Shown piece by piece: positions 1 to 6,456 of a stretch of DNA of 10,743 nt (position 1 is the stretch's first letter; each line of letters begins with the position of its first letter). Under the pieces are notes generated by a model, which made no database searches, was not told where the DNA came from, and saw only the letters and a list, made by a program, of their open reading frames with translations. The position numbers and the translations under genes were made by a program. Source of the DNA: Pseudomonadota bacterium (GTDB lineage Bacteria > Pseudomonadota > Gammaproteobacteria > Pseudomonadales > Azotimanducaceae); assembly GCA_027621895.1 (NCBI GenBank), contig JAQCAK010000031.1, forward strand, positions 1-10,743, read 5' to 3'.

Positions 1-2
1 AA

Positions 3-1133
3 CTGACGAACGGCGTCAGCCGTTTCATGCCCCGCATCCGGTCCTCTATTCACTACGAGGATGGCAGTTCGTCGACTGGTTCACCCCAGGGCACGCCGAC
101 AGGCAGGAACAGCTACACCAATGCCATTGCGGCAGTGAATCCAACATTTGAATACCAGCAGCCAATAAGCAACTGGCGCCTGCAAGCGATCTATGACTAT
201 GAGCGAAAGCAGTATTTCATCGACAGCACAGAGGCCACCAGCAACCACAATGCGAACCTGAACTTTACCCGGAAGCTGCGGCGCGGCAACGAGCTGACTG
301 TTAATCCACGGATCATCAGAACTCACGATCGCACCTCCAATGACCCGATCGACGAGTCGCGGGATACGACCGAGGCCGACTTCCTGCACACAACCTATGC
401 GCTGAACTTCGCCTACAAGCAGGGCACCCTGAAAGATCGCAGCCGTCTGCAGCTGAATTCTTTCAACGAGCGGTCTGTTCTGGATGTTTCTGACCCTGTT
501 CGTGACTGGAAGCTGACTCGCCACGGCGTAAACGCCAAGTATACGTACCAGTTTCGCCGCCAACTGGGTGCCGTTGGTGAGCTTGAGTACTACGACGCAG
601 ACTATAACCAGGACGTGAGGGACAACCAGAATCTGCGGTACCTTGCGGGCATGGACGTGATGTTCAGCAGAAAACTCCGTACCCAGTTCCGCTTCGGATT
701 CGAGGAAAGAACCTTTGATCAGTCCGTGAACGATGACAGCATCCGCATCTCGGTCTGGGAGGGTTCCGCCGAGTGGGCTATCCGTCGACGAACCAGCCTG
801 GGCATGGAAATCAATCGATCTTTCTACGAGCTGCCTTCCGGACCTGACCCGATCGACACGGGTTTGTACAACGTCCAGGACTGGATCGCTGCGCGCTGGA
901 ATGAGAGATGGACTGATCGTTTGTCCACCGAGGTTGCCATTGTTCATCGAAAACTCGACCAGCAAGGCAGCGGCATTGAGAACACTGCCAACCAGTTGAT
1001 GCTCTCGGCAACCTACTCGGTGAGCAATAAGCTGAAGCTGTCCTTTGATACCAATATCACGCGGGAGCGGGAAAATTTCGGGGGAGATTTTTCCGATAAC
1101 TCTTTCACACTCCGTACCGACTACGCCCTATAA
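3..1133 (+). CDS. Outer-membrane beta-barrel protein of an exopolysaccharide export locus (5' partial)
   Basis: The reading frame is open to the left edge, so the N-terminus with its expected signal peptide lies outside the window; 376 residues are visible. The sequence is a run of about 25-residue amphipathic units that alternate polar and aromatic residues, joined by charged turns rich in D, N and R (for example around 160-260, 400-480, 530-610 and 630-720). It ends in a short strand finishing Tyr-Ala-Leu, as expected for a transmembrane barrel of sixteen or more strands. It resembles the BBP2/EpsL-like barrels found beside wza and wzc in exopolysaccharide loci. The ATG at 27 has no ribosome binding site and falls inside a strand-like stretch, so I treat it as internal. 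The short OPX protein next door has no outer-membrane helix, so this barrel may form the polysaccharide pore. That role is inferred from context; the beta-barrel call is firm. Confidence 0.75.
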   Translation: MTNGVSRFMPRIRSSIHYEDGSSSTGSPQGTPTGRNSYTNAIAAVNPTFEYQQPISNWRLQAIYDYERKQYFIDSTEATSNHNANLNFTRKLRRGNELTVNPRIIRTHDRTSNDPIDESRDTTEADFLHTTYALNFAYKQGTLKDRSRLQLNSFNERSVLDVSDPVRDWKLTRHGVNAKYTYQFRRQLGAVGELEYYDADYNQDVRDNQNLRYLAGMDVMFSRKLRTQFRFGFEERTFDQSVNDDSIRISVWEGSAEWAIRRRTSLGMEINRSFYELPSGPDPIDTGLYNVQDWIAARWNERWTDRLSTEVAIVHRKLDQQGSGIENTANQLMLSATYSVSNKLKLSFDTNITRERENFGGDFSDNSFTLRTDYAL

Positions 1134-1134
1134 T
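1104..1134 (+). promoter_or_regulatory. Possible sigma-70 promoter for wza-wzc
   Basis: A perfect TATAAT lies at 1129-1134 and contains the TAA stop codon of the beta-barrel gene (1131-1133). A TTCACA (five of six bases of the -35 consensus) lies at 1104-1109. The spacer is 19 bp, longer than the usual 17, so strength is uncertain. Transcription would start near 1141 and give a leader of about 110 nt before wza. Seen by eye only. Confidence 0.3.
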
Positions 1135-1180
1135 CAACAATCGGTTACACTAAACAGGCAGGGTCACAACCCGAACCCGA

Positions 1181-1233
1181 ACAGCAGGTCCGATGGCAAT
1201 TTGCTGTAGCGGCCGGATCCTTTGTCACCGGCC
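1181..1233 (+). other. Two tandem inverted repeats in the wza leader
   Basis: ACAGCA (1181-1186) pairs with TGCTGT (1202-1207) across a 15-nt loop. GGCCGG (1211-1216) pairs with CCGGCC (1228-1233) across an 11-nt loop. They sit side by side just before the wza ribosome binding site (GGAGGA, 1241-1246). Neither is followed by a T-run, so they are not classical intrinsic terminators. They could modulate readthrough from the barrel gene or wza translation, or be chance. Confidence 0.25.
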
Positions 1234-1250
1234 CTGAAACGGAGGAACCC

Positions 1251-1787
1251 ATGACTGCCCCGCGATTTTCTTGCCTGGCTATCACACTGATGTTGCTATC
1301 CCTGGCATGGGTGCCCGAGCCGGTCTTCGCTGATAGTGAGTATCGCCTCGGTCCCGGGGATGAAATCCAGATCCAGGTGTACCGGGAAGACGATCTTTCA
1401 ATGCAGCTGATGCTTGACGAAACAGGCACCTTTGACTACCCGTATCTGGGCACCCTGAATGCCCTGGGTAAAACCGTCAAACAGCTCAAGGAAGAGATCA
1501 CTCGCGGGCTACTTCAGGACATCCTGATAAACCCCAGCGTTAATGTTGCTATCACCAGGTACCGCTCCTTCTATATTGGCGGCGAGGTCAAGCGGGCGGG
1601 CAGCTACCCGTATCTGCCAGGTCTTACCGTCAGGCAGGCGATCACGCTGGCGGGCGGACCCACGGAATGGGCATCACCCACCAAGTTTGAAATTCTCCGG
1701 GAAGGTGAATCTACCGCCGTTAACGCTGACAACAGCACCCCGGTTCGCCCCGGTGATACCGTGACTGTCCTGGAAGGCATGTTCTAG
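1251..1787 (+). CDS. wza: Short polysaccharide export (OPX/Wza-family) protein
   Basis: Periplasmic component of a capsule or exopolysaccharide export channel that links the inner-membrane Wzc co-polymerase to the outer membrane. The 178-aa protein has a signal peptide (hydrophobic core about 8-20, predicted cleavage after Val-Phe-Ala at 27). A Poly_export/PES domain follows, with the hallmark YRLGPGDEIQIQVYRED at 31-47. One SLBB domain covers about 104-176, with the FYIGGEVKRAGSYP signature near 107. E. coli Wza is about twice as long, is a lipoprotein and ends in an outer-membrane helix. This protein has neither a lipobox (Cys8 lies inside the hydrophobic core) nor a C-terminal helix, and fits the short single-SLBB OPX class. 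The start is supported by a strong GGAGGA 4 nt upstream of the ATG. It is followed after 1 nt by wzc, so the two are surely co-transcribed. Confidence 0.9.
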   Translation: MTAPRFSCLAITLMLLSLAWVPEPVFADSEYRLGPGDEIQIQVYREDDLSMQLMLDETGTFDYPYLGTLNALGKTVKQLKEEITRGLLQDILINPSVNVAITRYRSFYIGGEVKRAGSYPYLPGLTVRQAITLAGGPTEWASPTKFEILREGESTAVNADNSTPVRPGDTVTVLEGMF

Positions 1788-1788
1788 C

Positions 1789-2304
1789 ATGGCGAATAAC
1801 GCGGCATGGGAAGCAGAGTTCGACGATGAGGAAGTCATCGACTATCGATATTATTTCGAACTGGTACGAACCGTACTGCTCAAACACTACCGGTTGATCG
1901 CTGCATTCAGTACAGCCTGCCTGATAGCGACCCTGTTTTATGTGCAATCACAGGCGCCTGTGTATGTTGCAACGACAACACTTCATGTCGCACCCAAGGA
2001 CTCGTTTTTCAGCTTTGACCAATGGGCCTGGGTCGATGAAGACAAGTACCAGGAGACCCAGATCGGTCTGCTGCAAAGCAAAAAACTGATGCGGCGCGTG
2101 GTCGAAAGCATCAATCTGCACGAGGTTGGCAAACTGACTCCCCAGTCCTTCGACGCGGGTATTGCGAGCGTCATTAAAAGATGGATTGCCAGACTGCGAG
2201 GTGAAGTAGACCGAAGCAGCCTGTCCGACGAGGATCGAATCGAATCGACGGCCGGCGAACTTCTTGGCCTGGTCAGCATTGGTAAACCACAGGATCGTGA
2301 ATAA
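1789..2304 (+). CDS. N-terminal Wzz-domain piece of the interrupted Wzc
   Basis: This 171-residue piece ends at the internal TAA. It holds the acidic N-terminal tail, a DYRYYFELVRTVLLKHY lead-in typical of chain-length determinants, TM1 (about 36-52), the first half of the Wzz domain with a WAWVDEDKYQETQIGLLQS segment, and a helical linker. It stops inside the periplasmic domain rather than at a domain boundary, so on its own it would be a membrane stub without the coiled coil or kinase. Confidence 0.7.
   Translation: MANNAAWEAEFDDEEVIDYRYYFELVRTVLLKHYRLIAAFSTACLIATLFYVQSQAPVYVATTTLHVAPKDSFFSFDQWAWVDEDKYQETQIGLLQSKKLMRRVVESINLHEVGKLTPQSFDAGIASVIKRWIARLRGEVDRSSLSDEDRIESTAGELLGLVSIGKPQDRE
2302..2304 (+). 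other. In-frame TAA inside wzc
   Basis: The context is CGT GAA TAA TCA AAC CTG ATG. Both flanks are in the same frame and both belong to the conserved Wzz domain. A single substitution from CAA, GAA, AAA, TCA, TTA or a tyrosine codon would create it. Confidence 0.9.
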
Positions 2305-2313
2305 TCAAACCTG

Positions 2314-4026
2314 ATGAACGTCACGGTACGCATGGCAAAACCCGATCTTGCCGCGTTGACCGCAAACACGATAGCCGAGGAATACATGTCGCTGGTCTTT
2401 GAGAACGAGATCGAGAGCGCCAGGAGAAACCAGCAGTTCCTTACCGATCGATTGACCATACTCCGGGAAGAACTGCGGGAAGCCGAGCAGCGTCTGCAGG
2501 ACTATCGGGAGCAGGAAAATATAGTCACCCGATCCTCAGGCACAACAGAAGTCGACGAAGAACTTGCGGCATTGTCCAATCGCTACTTCGAAGCCCGGGA
2601 GAACCGGCTGAGAAAGGAAAACCTGTATCAGCAGTTGCAGAACGTCAACGTCAACAGCAAGTCCTGGGAAAAACTACCCGCGATTACCAACCATCCCAGC
2701 ATCGCCCAGATACAGGCGGACCTCAACACCCTGAATCAGCGCAAGAGCGAATTGTCCAGGCGCTACGGCAGCCGCCATAACAAAATGATTGCCCTCAATT
2801 CAGAGATCGAATCTGTGCAGAGCGCTCTGGCTTCCCAGGTAGCGGATATCATCGCCGGCATCAGAAACGACTACGAACTGTCAATCAAGATAGAAAAAGC
2901 GGCCGAAGAAACGCTGAACAAGGTTCGGGACAGGAAGCAGCAGCTTGGCAGGAAGGAATTCCAGCTGAACGATCTCACCCAGGATGTTGAAGCGAAGCGG
3001 GAAGTGTATTCGATCTTCCTGGAAAGACTGAACCAGGACGGCGCAGCTGGACCAGCCAGAAACGACAACCTCTGGATTGCGGATCCCGCGATTGTACCCT
3101 CTTACGGACAACGGACATCTCTCATCAGGGCAAGTGTAGCGTCGCTGTTGCTGAGTTTCGGTCTGGCCATGGGCCTTGGACTGCTGTTTGAACTGGCTAA
3201 CAACAAGATCGTGACTACCGATGATGTTGAACGAAAACTGGGGAGAGCACTGATTGGAATTCTTCCGCTTATCCCGCGCACTGACGGCACCCCTTCCGGC
3301 CTCACGACCGATGAATACCTGAACAATCCTGACTCCAGGTTTGCCGAGGCACTGCGGACTGTAAGAACCTCTTTGTCACTGGCAACGCTGAACAGAGAGG
3401 GCACCAACAAGTTCCTCGTGACCGCGAGCCAGATGTCAGAAGGCAAGACATCTGTCGCACTGAGCCTCGCTGTTGCATTCGGACAGATGTCCAGGACCAT
3501 TATCCTCGACGGTGATTTGAGAAAACCTTCATTGGAGCGGGTGCTCACCACCAGCCACCACAAACTGCCGGGGCTGACGGATGTTATTGCCGGCACCGTT
3601 TCACTTGAAGAGGCCATACAGCACCGCGAAGAAGAAGGAATAGACCTGCTCTTTTCCGGCTCCCGCACAATTCGTCCTCTGGAACTGCTTTCCTCGAATC
3701 GATTCGGCGAATTGATGGAGGAACTCTCACAAAGCTACGACACGATTATCATAGACTCACCACCCTGCGTTGCCGTGAGCGATGCCTATGTACTGTCGAC
3801 CCAGGTTGATACGGTGATGTTCGTCGTCAAGAGCAACGAGGCAACAGTTCCAATCATCCGCCACTGCCTCGGCAGATTTGAAAATATCGATGCCAACGTT
3901 GCAGGTGTACTGTTGAATCAGGTCGATCTTGAATCCGTACATCACTACGGCCGATACCAGGACTACTACAGCTACCACAGCTATGGGGAAACAGAGAAGT
4001 CTGAGCCCACCATTGTCAAATCCTGA
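2314..4026 (+). CDS. C-terminal coiled-coil and BY-kinase piece of the interrupted Wzc
   Basis: This open frame restarts at an ATG 9 nt after the internal TAA and in the same frame. It encodes 570 residues: the end of the Wzz domain, a long charged coiled coil, the GNVR-like segment, TM2 and the complete tyrosine kinase with its tyrosine tail. A weak AGGA at 2291-2294 is too far upstream for a good ribosome binding site, though reinitiation right after the stop is possible. If made, it lacks TM1, so its periplasmic half would have no normal route across the membrane and only the kinase domain would be expected to fold. Capsule systems with a naturally split kinase (CapA/CapB type) divide after TM2, not here. 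Confidence 0.75.
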   Translation: MNVTVRMAKPDLAALTANTIAEEYMSLVFENEIESARRNQQFLTDRLTILREELREAEQRLQDYREQENIVTRSSGTTEVDEELAALSNRYFEARENRLRKENLYQQLQNVNVNSKSWEKLPAITNHPSIAQIQADLNTLNQRKSELSRRYGSRHNKMIALNSEIESVQSALASQVADIIAGIRNDYELSIKIEKAAEETLNKVRDRKQQLGRKEFQLNDLTQDVEAKREVYSIFLERLNQDGAAGPARNDNLWIADPAIVPSYGQRTSLIRASVASLLLSFGLAMGLGLLFELANNKIVTTDDVERKLGRALIGILPLIPRTDGTPSGLTTDEYLNNPDSRFAEALRTVRTSLSLATLNREGTNKFLVTASQMSEGKTSVALSLAVAFGQMSRTIILDGDLRKPSLERVLTTSHHKLPGLTDVIAGTVSLEEAIQHREEEGIDLLFSGSRTIRPLELLSSNRFGELMEELSQSYDTIIIDSPPCVAVSDAYVLSTQVDTVMFVVKSNEATVPIIRHCLGRFENIDANVAGVLLNQVDLESVHHYGRYQDYYSYHSYGETEKSEPTIVKS

Positions 4027-4061
4027 TCGAATGACCGGGCAGGTAAAGGAAGAAGATCCTG

Positions 4062-4376
4062 ATGACCCAATATTATGTTGTCGCCTCAAAGGCGGAACTG
4101 GAAGACAACCCGCAAATGCATGTCGATATTAACGGCACCGAGATCCTGCTCTGTCGGGAAGGTGACCAGTATTTCGCGGTGGCCTATTTCTGCTCTCATG
4201 CCGAATTCACACTGGAGGGCGGGACTATCCACAACGGCTGTATCACCTGCCCCTACCATGGCGCGGAGTTTGACCTGTCAAACGGCGCAGTACTGGCGCC
4301 ACCAGCCTGGGATCCCATCGCCACCTACCCCGTGCGAGTTGAAGACGACGACACTATTTCGATCGGCCTGGTCTAG
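4062..4376 (+). CDS. Rieske [2Fe-2S] ferredoxin
   Basis: A 104-aa soluble Rieske protein, the size of the ferredoxin component of ring-hydroxylating dioxygenases or of NirD-like small subunits. Both cluster-binding boxes are intact: Cys44-Ser-His46 and Cys63-Pro-Tyr-His66-Gly, with 16 residues between His46 and Cys63. The short C-terminal part (PAWDPIATYPVRVEDDDTISIGL) is the usual closing strand of the Rieske fold. There is no signal peptide or membrane segment, so it acts in the cytoplasm. AAGGAAGAAG at 4047-4055 is a good ribosome binding site. It starts 35 nt after the wzc stop on the same strand and may be read from the same transcript, but no oxygenase or reductase partner lies beside it. 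The family is certain; the redox partner is unknown. Confidence 0.9.
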   Translation: MTQYYVVASKAELEDNPQMHVDINGTEILLCREGDQYFAVAYFCSHAEFTLEGGTIHNGCITCPYHGAEFDLSNGAVLAPPAWDPIATYPVRVEDDDTISIGLV

Positions 4377-4409
4377 AGGCACTGAAACAGATCAGTCGGC
4401 CTGCGTGGC

Positions 4410-4619
4410 TTACTTCAGATCCCGGTAGTAGCTTTCAAGCAGCTGGGCCTGGGCATCTTCCAGAGCCTGCAATCCCTCAAGATGGGCATCAACAAATGCT
4501 TCGATAGACGCATAGCGGCAGATTTCCCGTCCCCGCCAGATGACCAGATACTCGCCACTCGACTTTTTCAGAAACACACCGGTTTCTGCTCCCGTTCTAT
4601 CCGCCATACACGATCTCAC
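4410..4619 (-). CDS. Small hypothetical protein
   Basis: I do not recognise this gene. It encodes 69 residues from a GTG at 4619, or 65 from an ATG at 4607. GGGAG (4624-4628 on the minus strand) lies 4 nt before the GTG, slightly close, and 16 nt before the ATG, so the exact start is open. The predicted protein has a beta-like first half (GVFLKKSSGEYLVIWRGREI) and a helical, acidic second half (VDAHLEGLQALEDAQAQLLE) ending YYRDLK. This is a sensible soluble composition without low-complexity artefacts. It fills the otherwise empty gap between the Rieske gene, with which it converges, and the divergent receptor gene. The overlapping plus-strand frame at 4482-4901 is Arg/Pro/Ser-rich and much less protein-like. 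Confidence 0.5.
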   Translation of the reverse strand: MRSCMADRTGAETGVFLKKSSGEYLVIWRGREICRYASIEAFVDAHLEGLQALEDAQAQLLESYYRDLK

Positions 4620-4646
4620 GACGCTCCCGGTCTGGTATTACACAAG

Positions 4647-4674
4647 TTGATTTTCTCTGAAACGAGCCTACCAT
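4647..4674 (+). promoter_or_regulatory. Possible promoter of the TonB-dependent receptor
   Basis: TTGATT (4647-4652) and TACCAT (4669-4674) are separated by 16 bp and match the sigma-70 consensus at four of six bases each. Transcription would begin near 4681, about 30 nt before the receptor ATG. TACCATTGGTA (4669-4679) is a small perfect dyad over the -10 element and could be an operator half. Seen by eye only. Confidence 0.25.
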
Positions 4675-4710
4675 TGGTACCCTACAACCCTCGGCCTCCC
4701 AGCAGTATCT

Positions 4711-6456
4711 ATGATGTCACGAATTATCGCCGCACTGATTGCCGGTTACGCCTTCATGGCACTAGCCGAAGACCTACCCGGAACCCTGACGGATGCCGGG
4801 TCCACTCTCCGCTATCAGGAGGAAGCTGTACAGTGGCTACCCCACTCGGTCACGGTCATCGAGAAAGACGAACTCGAGGCGACTTTTCGCCGGGATCTTG
4901 AAGATCTTGAGGGCATGGCCCCGGGCCTGATCGTTGACCGCCTCAATACAACCCCCCGGGGTGCTGCAATCTCCATTCGGGGTTTCGGCTCGGGCGCGGC
5001 GTCAAAGGCAATAGATCCTGCGGTCGCCGTGAACCTGGACGGTATCTACCTGGGCACACACACGAGCAGACTCCAGGTCCTGTTCGACTTCGAACAGGTC
5101 GAAATCGCCAGGGGCCCCCAGTCAGTCTTTGAGGGCGATCCCAATCTGGCTGGCAGTATCAGTATCCAACGCACTCGACCGACGGGCGAACTGGGCGTCA
5201 AAACCAGGGCTACTGTCGGGATCGACAAGCGACGTGAACTGGATGTGGTCTTCAATACCCCGGTAACCGACAACCTGAACGCCAAGCTCGGCGTTTACTG
5301 GCGGGACCGGGGCGGCGACTACATGAACAATGCCTTCAGCAATCGAGACGAGAATACCGAGGATTTCACGCTCGTCACCGGCATGCTGGACTGGCAGTTT
5401 CGCGACTGGTTCGACCTTCGATATATTGTTGACGCTGAACGCAGCGATGAGGCTTCTCCTGCGCTCCTGAATATCACCGCACCAGGCGAACTACTCTGTG
5501 ATGTCACTGCGACCCTGGTGTTCCCCAATTGTCGTCGCGGTGTTGGTAATCCAGAGCTGGACTCGCGACGAGCTACTGCTCAGAATTTCTCAAACGATCG
5601 ACAGTTCGATGGTGACTATCACACGCTGCGGGTAGATTTTGACTATGGCGGCCACAGCATTACATCCATCACCGGTTTGCGAAACACTGACGAGCAGGTG
5701 AATCTTGACCTGGACGCTTCAAACGCGGATTTCTATCACGTCTATCGTGAACAGGACTTCGAGCAGTTCAGTCAGGAGATTACTGTCAGAGGTCGATACT
5801 CGGATGATCTCGACTACGCCGTCGGGGTTTACTTCCTGAACACTGAATACAGCATCACCCAGCAGGAATTCCACATTCTCAAGCAACTCGGTGACGCGGG
5901 ATTCTCCGAAGGTCATGCCGCCGGAGAGATCCAGGAACTCAGTTCACAGCAGAAGTCCAATCTGCAGTCTATATTCTCGGTGATCAACTACACGATCAAT
6001 GATCACTGGAAGGCAGACCTCGGCCTCCGCTGGACCCAGGTCGAGCGTGATTTCGAACACAGTCCTTCGAGGATCCGACTTGGCAATGCATTGAGTCCGC
6101 TGCGAACGCTGCTGATTGGGAAAGAGACCACCAAGGAATCGCTGGTCTCCGGCGGCCTGTCCTACAAGGTGGACGAGGAAGCGATGATCTACATGCGCTA
6201 CTCGGAGGGCTTCCTGCCCGGTGGCTTTGACGAAAATGCCATGTCAGCGGCGACCGGCGATTCCTATGGCGCAGAGACCACACGCAGCGCTGAGATTGGA
6301 TTAAAGAGCGACTGGTGGGAAGACAGGCTAAGAGTCAATTTCGCCTATTTCCAGACCCAGCTGGATAACAAGGTTGAGCGGGTTAACACCTATGTGCCTG
6401 GCGGCAACATCGAATCCGTGCTCGACAACGTTGCGACGGTTGAGGTCTCTGGCTGA
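4711..6456 (+). CDS. N-terminal plug and partial barrel of the interrupted receptor
   Basis: This 581-residue open frame ends at the internal TGA. It contains the signal peptide, the plug and roughly the first two thirds of the barrel. Without the last strands and the C-terminal aromatic residue used for BAM-dependent assembly, the truncated product should not insert in the outer membrane. Confidence 0.75.
   Translation: MMSRIIAALIAGYAFMALAEDLPGTLTDAGSTLRYQEEAVQWLPHSVTVIEKDELEATFRRDLEDLEGMAPGLIVDRLNTTPRGAAISIRGFGSGAASKAIDPAVAVNLDGIYLGTHTSRLQVLFDFEQVEIARGPQSVFEGDPNLAGSISIQRTRPTGELGVKTRATVGIDKRRELDVVFNTPVTDNLNAKLGVYWRDRGGDYMNNAFSNRDENTEDFTLVTGMLDWQFRDWFDLRYIVDAERSDEASPALLNITAPGELLCDVTATLVFPNCRRGVGNPELDSRRATAQNFSNDRQFDGDYHTLRVDFDYGGHSITSITGLRNTDEQVNLDLDASNADFYHVYREQDFEQFSQEITVRGRYSDDLDYAVGVYFLNTEYSITQQEFHILKQLGDAGFSEGHAAGEIQELSSQQKSNLQSIFSVINYTINDHWKADLGLRWTQVERDFEHSPSRIRLGNALSPLRTLLIGKETTKESLVSGGLSYKVDEEAMIYMRYSEGFLPGGFDENAMSAATGDSYGAETTRSAEIGLKSDWWEDRLRVNFAYFQTQLDNKVERVNTYVPGGNIESVLDNVATVEVSG
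6454..6456 (+). other. In-frame TGA inside the TonB-dependent receptor gene
   Basis: The context is GTC TCT GGC TGA GAG TTT GAG ATC. Receptors of this family usually have a Gly-X-Glu pattern here with X hydrophobic, so TGA sits exactly where one residue is expected. A single change from TGG, TTA, CGA, GGA or TCA would make it. I saw no obvious GC-rich hairpin directly downstream that would suggest a selenocysteine element. Confidence 0.9.

Larger units (their letters stand above)
1789..4026 (+). pseudogene. wzc: Wzc-type polysaccharide co-polymerase/tyrosine autokinase with in-frame TAA at codon 172
   Basis: Read through one stop codon (2302-2304), this is a 745-residue Wzc homologue of normal length and domain order: Wzz domain with TM1 (about 36-52), a periplasmic coiled coil (about 190-400), TM2 (about 446-468) and a cytoplasmic BY-kinase. 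The kinase has Walker A around Lys553 (SEGKTS), Walker A' ILDGDLRKP at 572-580 and Walker B TIIIDSPP at 652-659. The C-terminal tail has six tyrosines between 720 and 732, the usual autophosphorylation cluster. Wzc regulates chain length and couples polymerisation to export through Wza. Homology continues through the stop without a frameshift: SNL then MNVTVRMAKPDLAALTANTI matches the conserved end of the Wzz domain. No other disruption is visible, so the lesion is a single nonsense codon, either recent or a base-call error. Translation starts 1 nt after the wza stop, with GGAAGG (1772-1777) inside wza. Confidence 0.85.

Noticed and set aside
81..965. 294-codon open frame on the minus strand
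   Set aside because: It is antisense to the beta-barrel gene, whose strand pattern is clear; the predicted protein has no recognisable features and is a codon-bias shadow.
27..1133. ATG at 27 as the true start of the beta-barrel gene
   Set aside because: The frame is open upstream to base 3, there is no ribosome binding site, and no signal peptide follows, so the gene most likely begins outside the window.
3102..3668. 188-codon minus-strand frame
   Set aside because: It is antisense to the Wzc kinase domain with its clear Walker motifs; Ser/Arg/Pro-rich shadow.
4378..4400. Hairpin ACTG...CAGT as a terminator between the Rieske and small minus-strand genes
   Set aside because: The stem is only 4 bp with imperfect flanks and there is no T-run on either strand.
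4482..4901. 139-codon plus-strand frame overlapping the receptor start
   Set aside because: Its translation is rich in Arg, Pro, Ser and His without a fold-like pattern and overlaps both the receptor and the better minus-strand frame.
2302..6456. Reassigned stop codons (alternative genetic code)
   Set aside because: TAA and TGA would both need reassignment, yet TGA ends the zinc-ribbon and wzc genes and TAA ends the barrel, receptor, LLM and lipoprotein genes at family-appropriate lengths.
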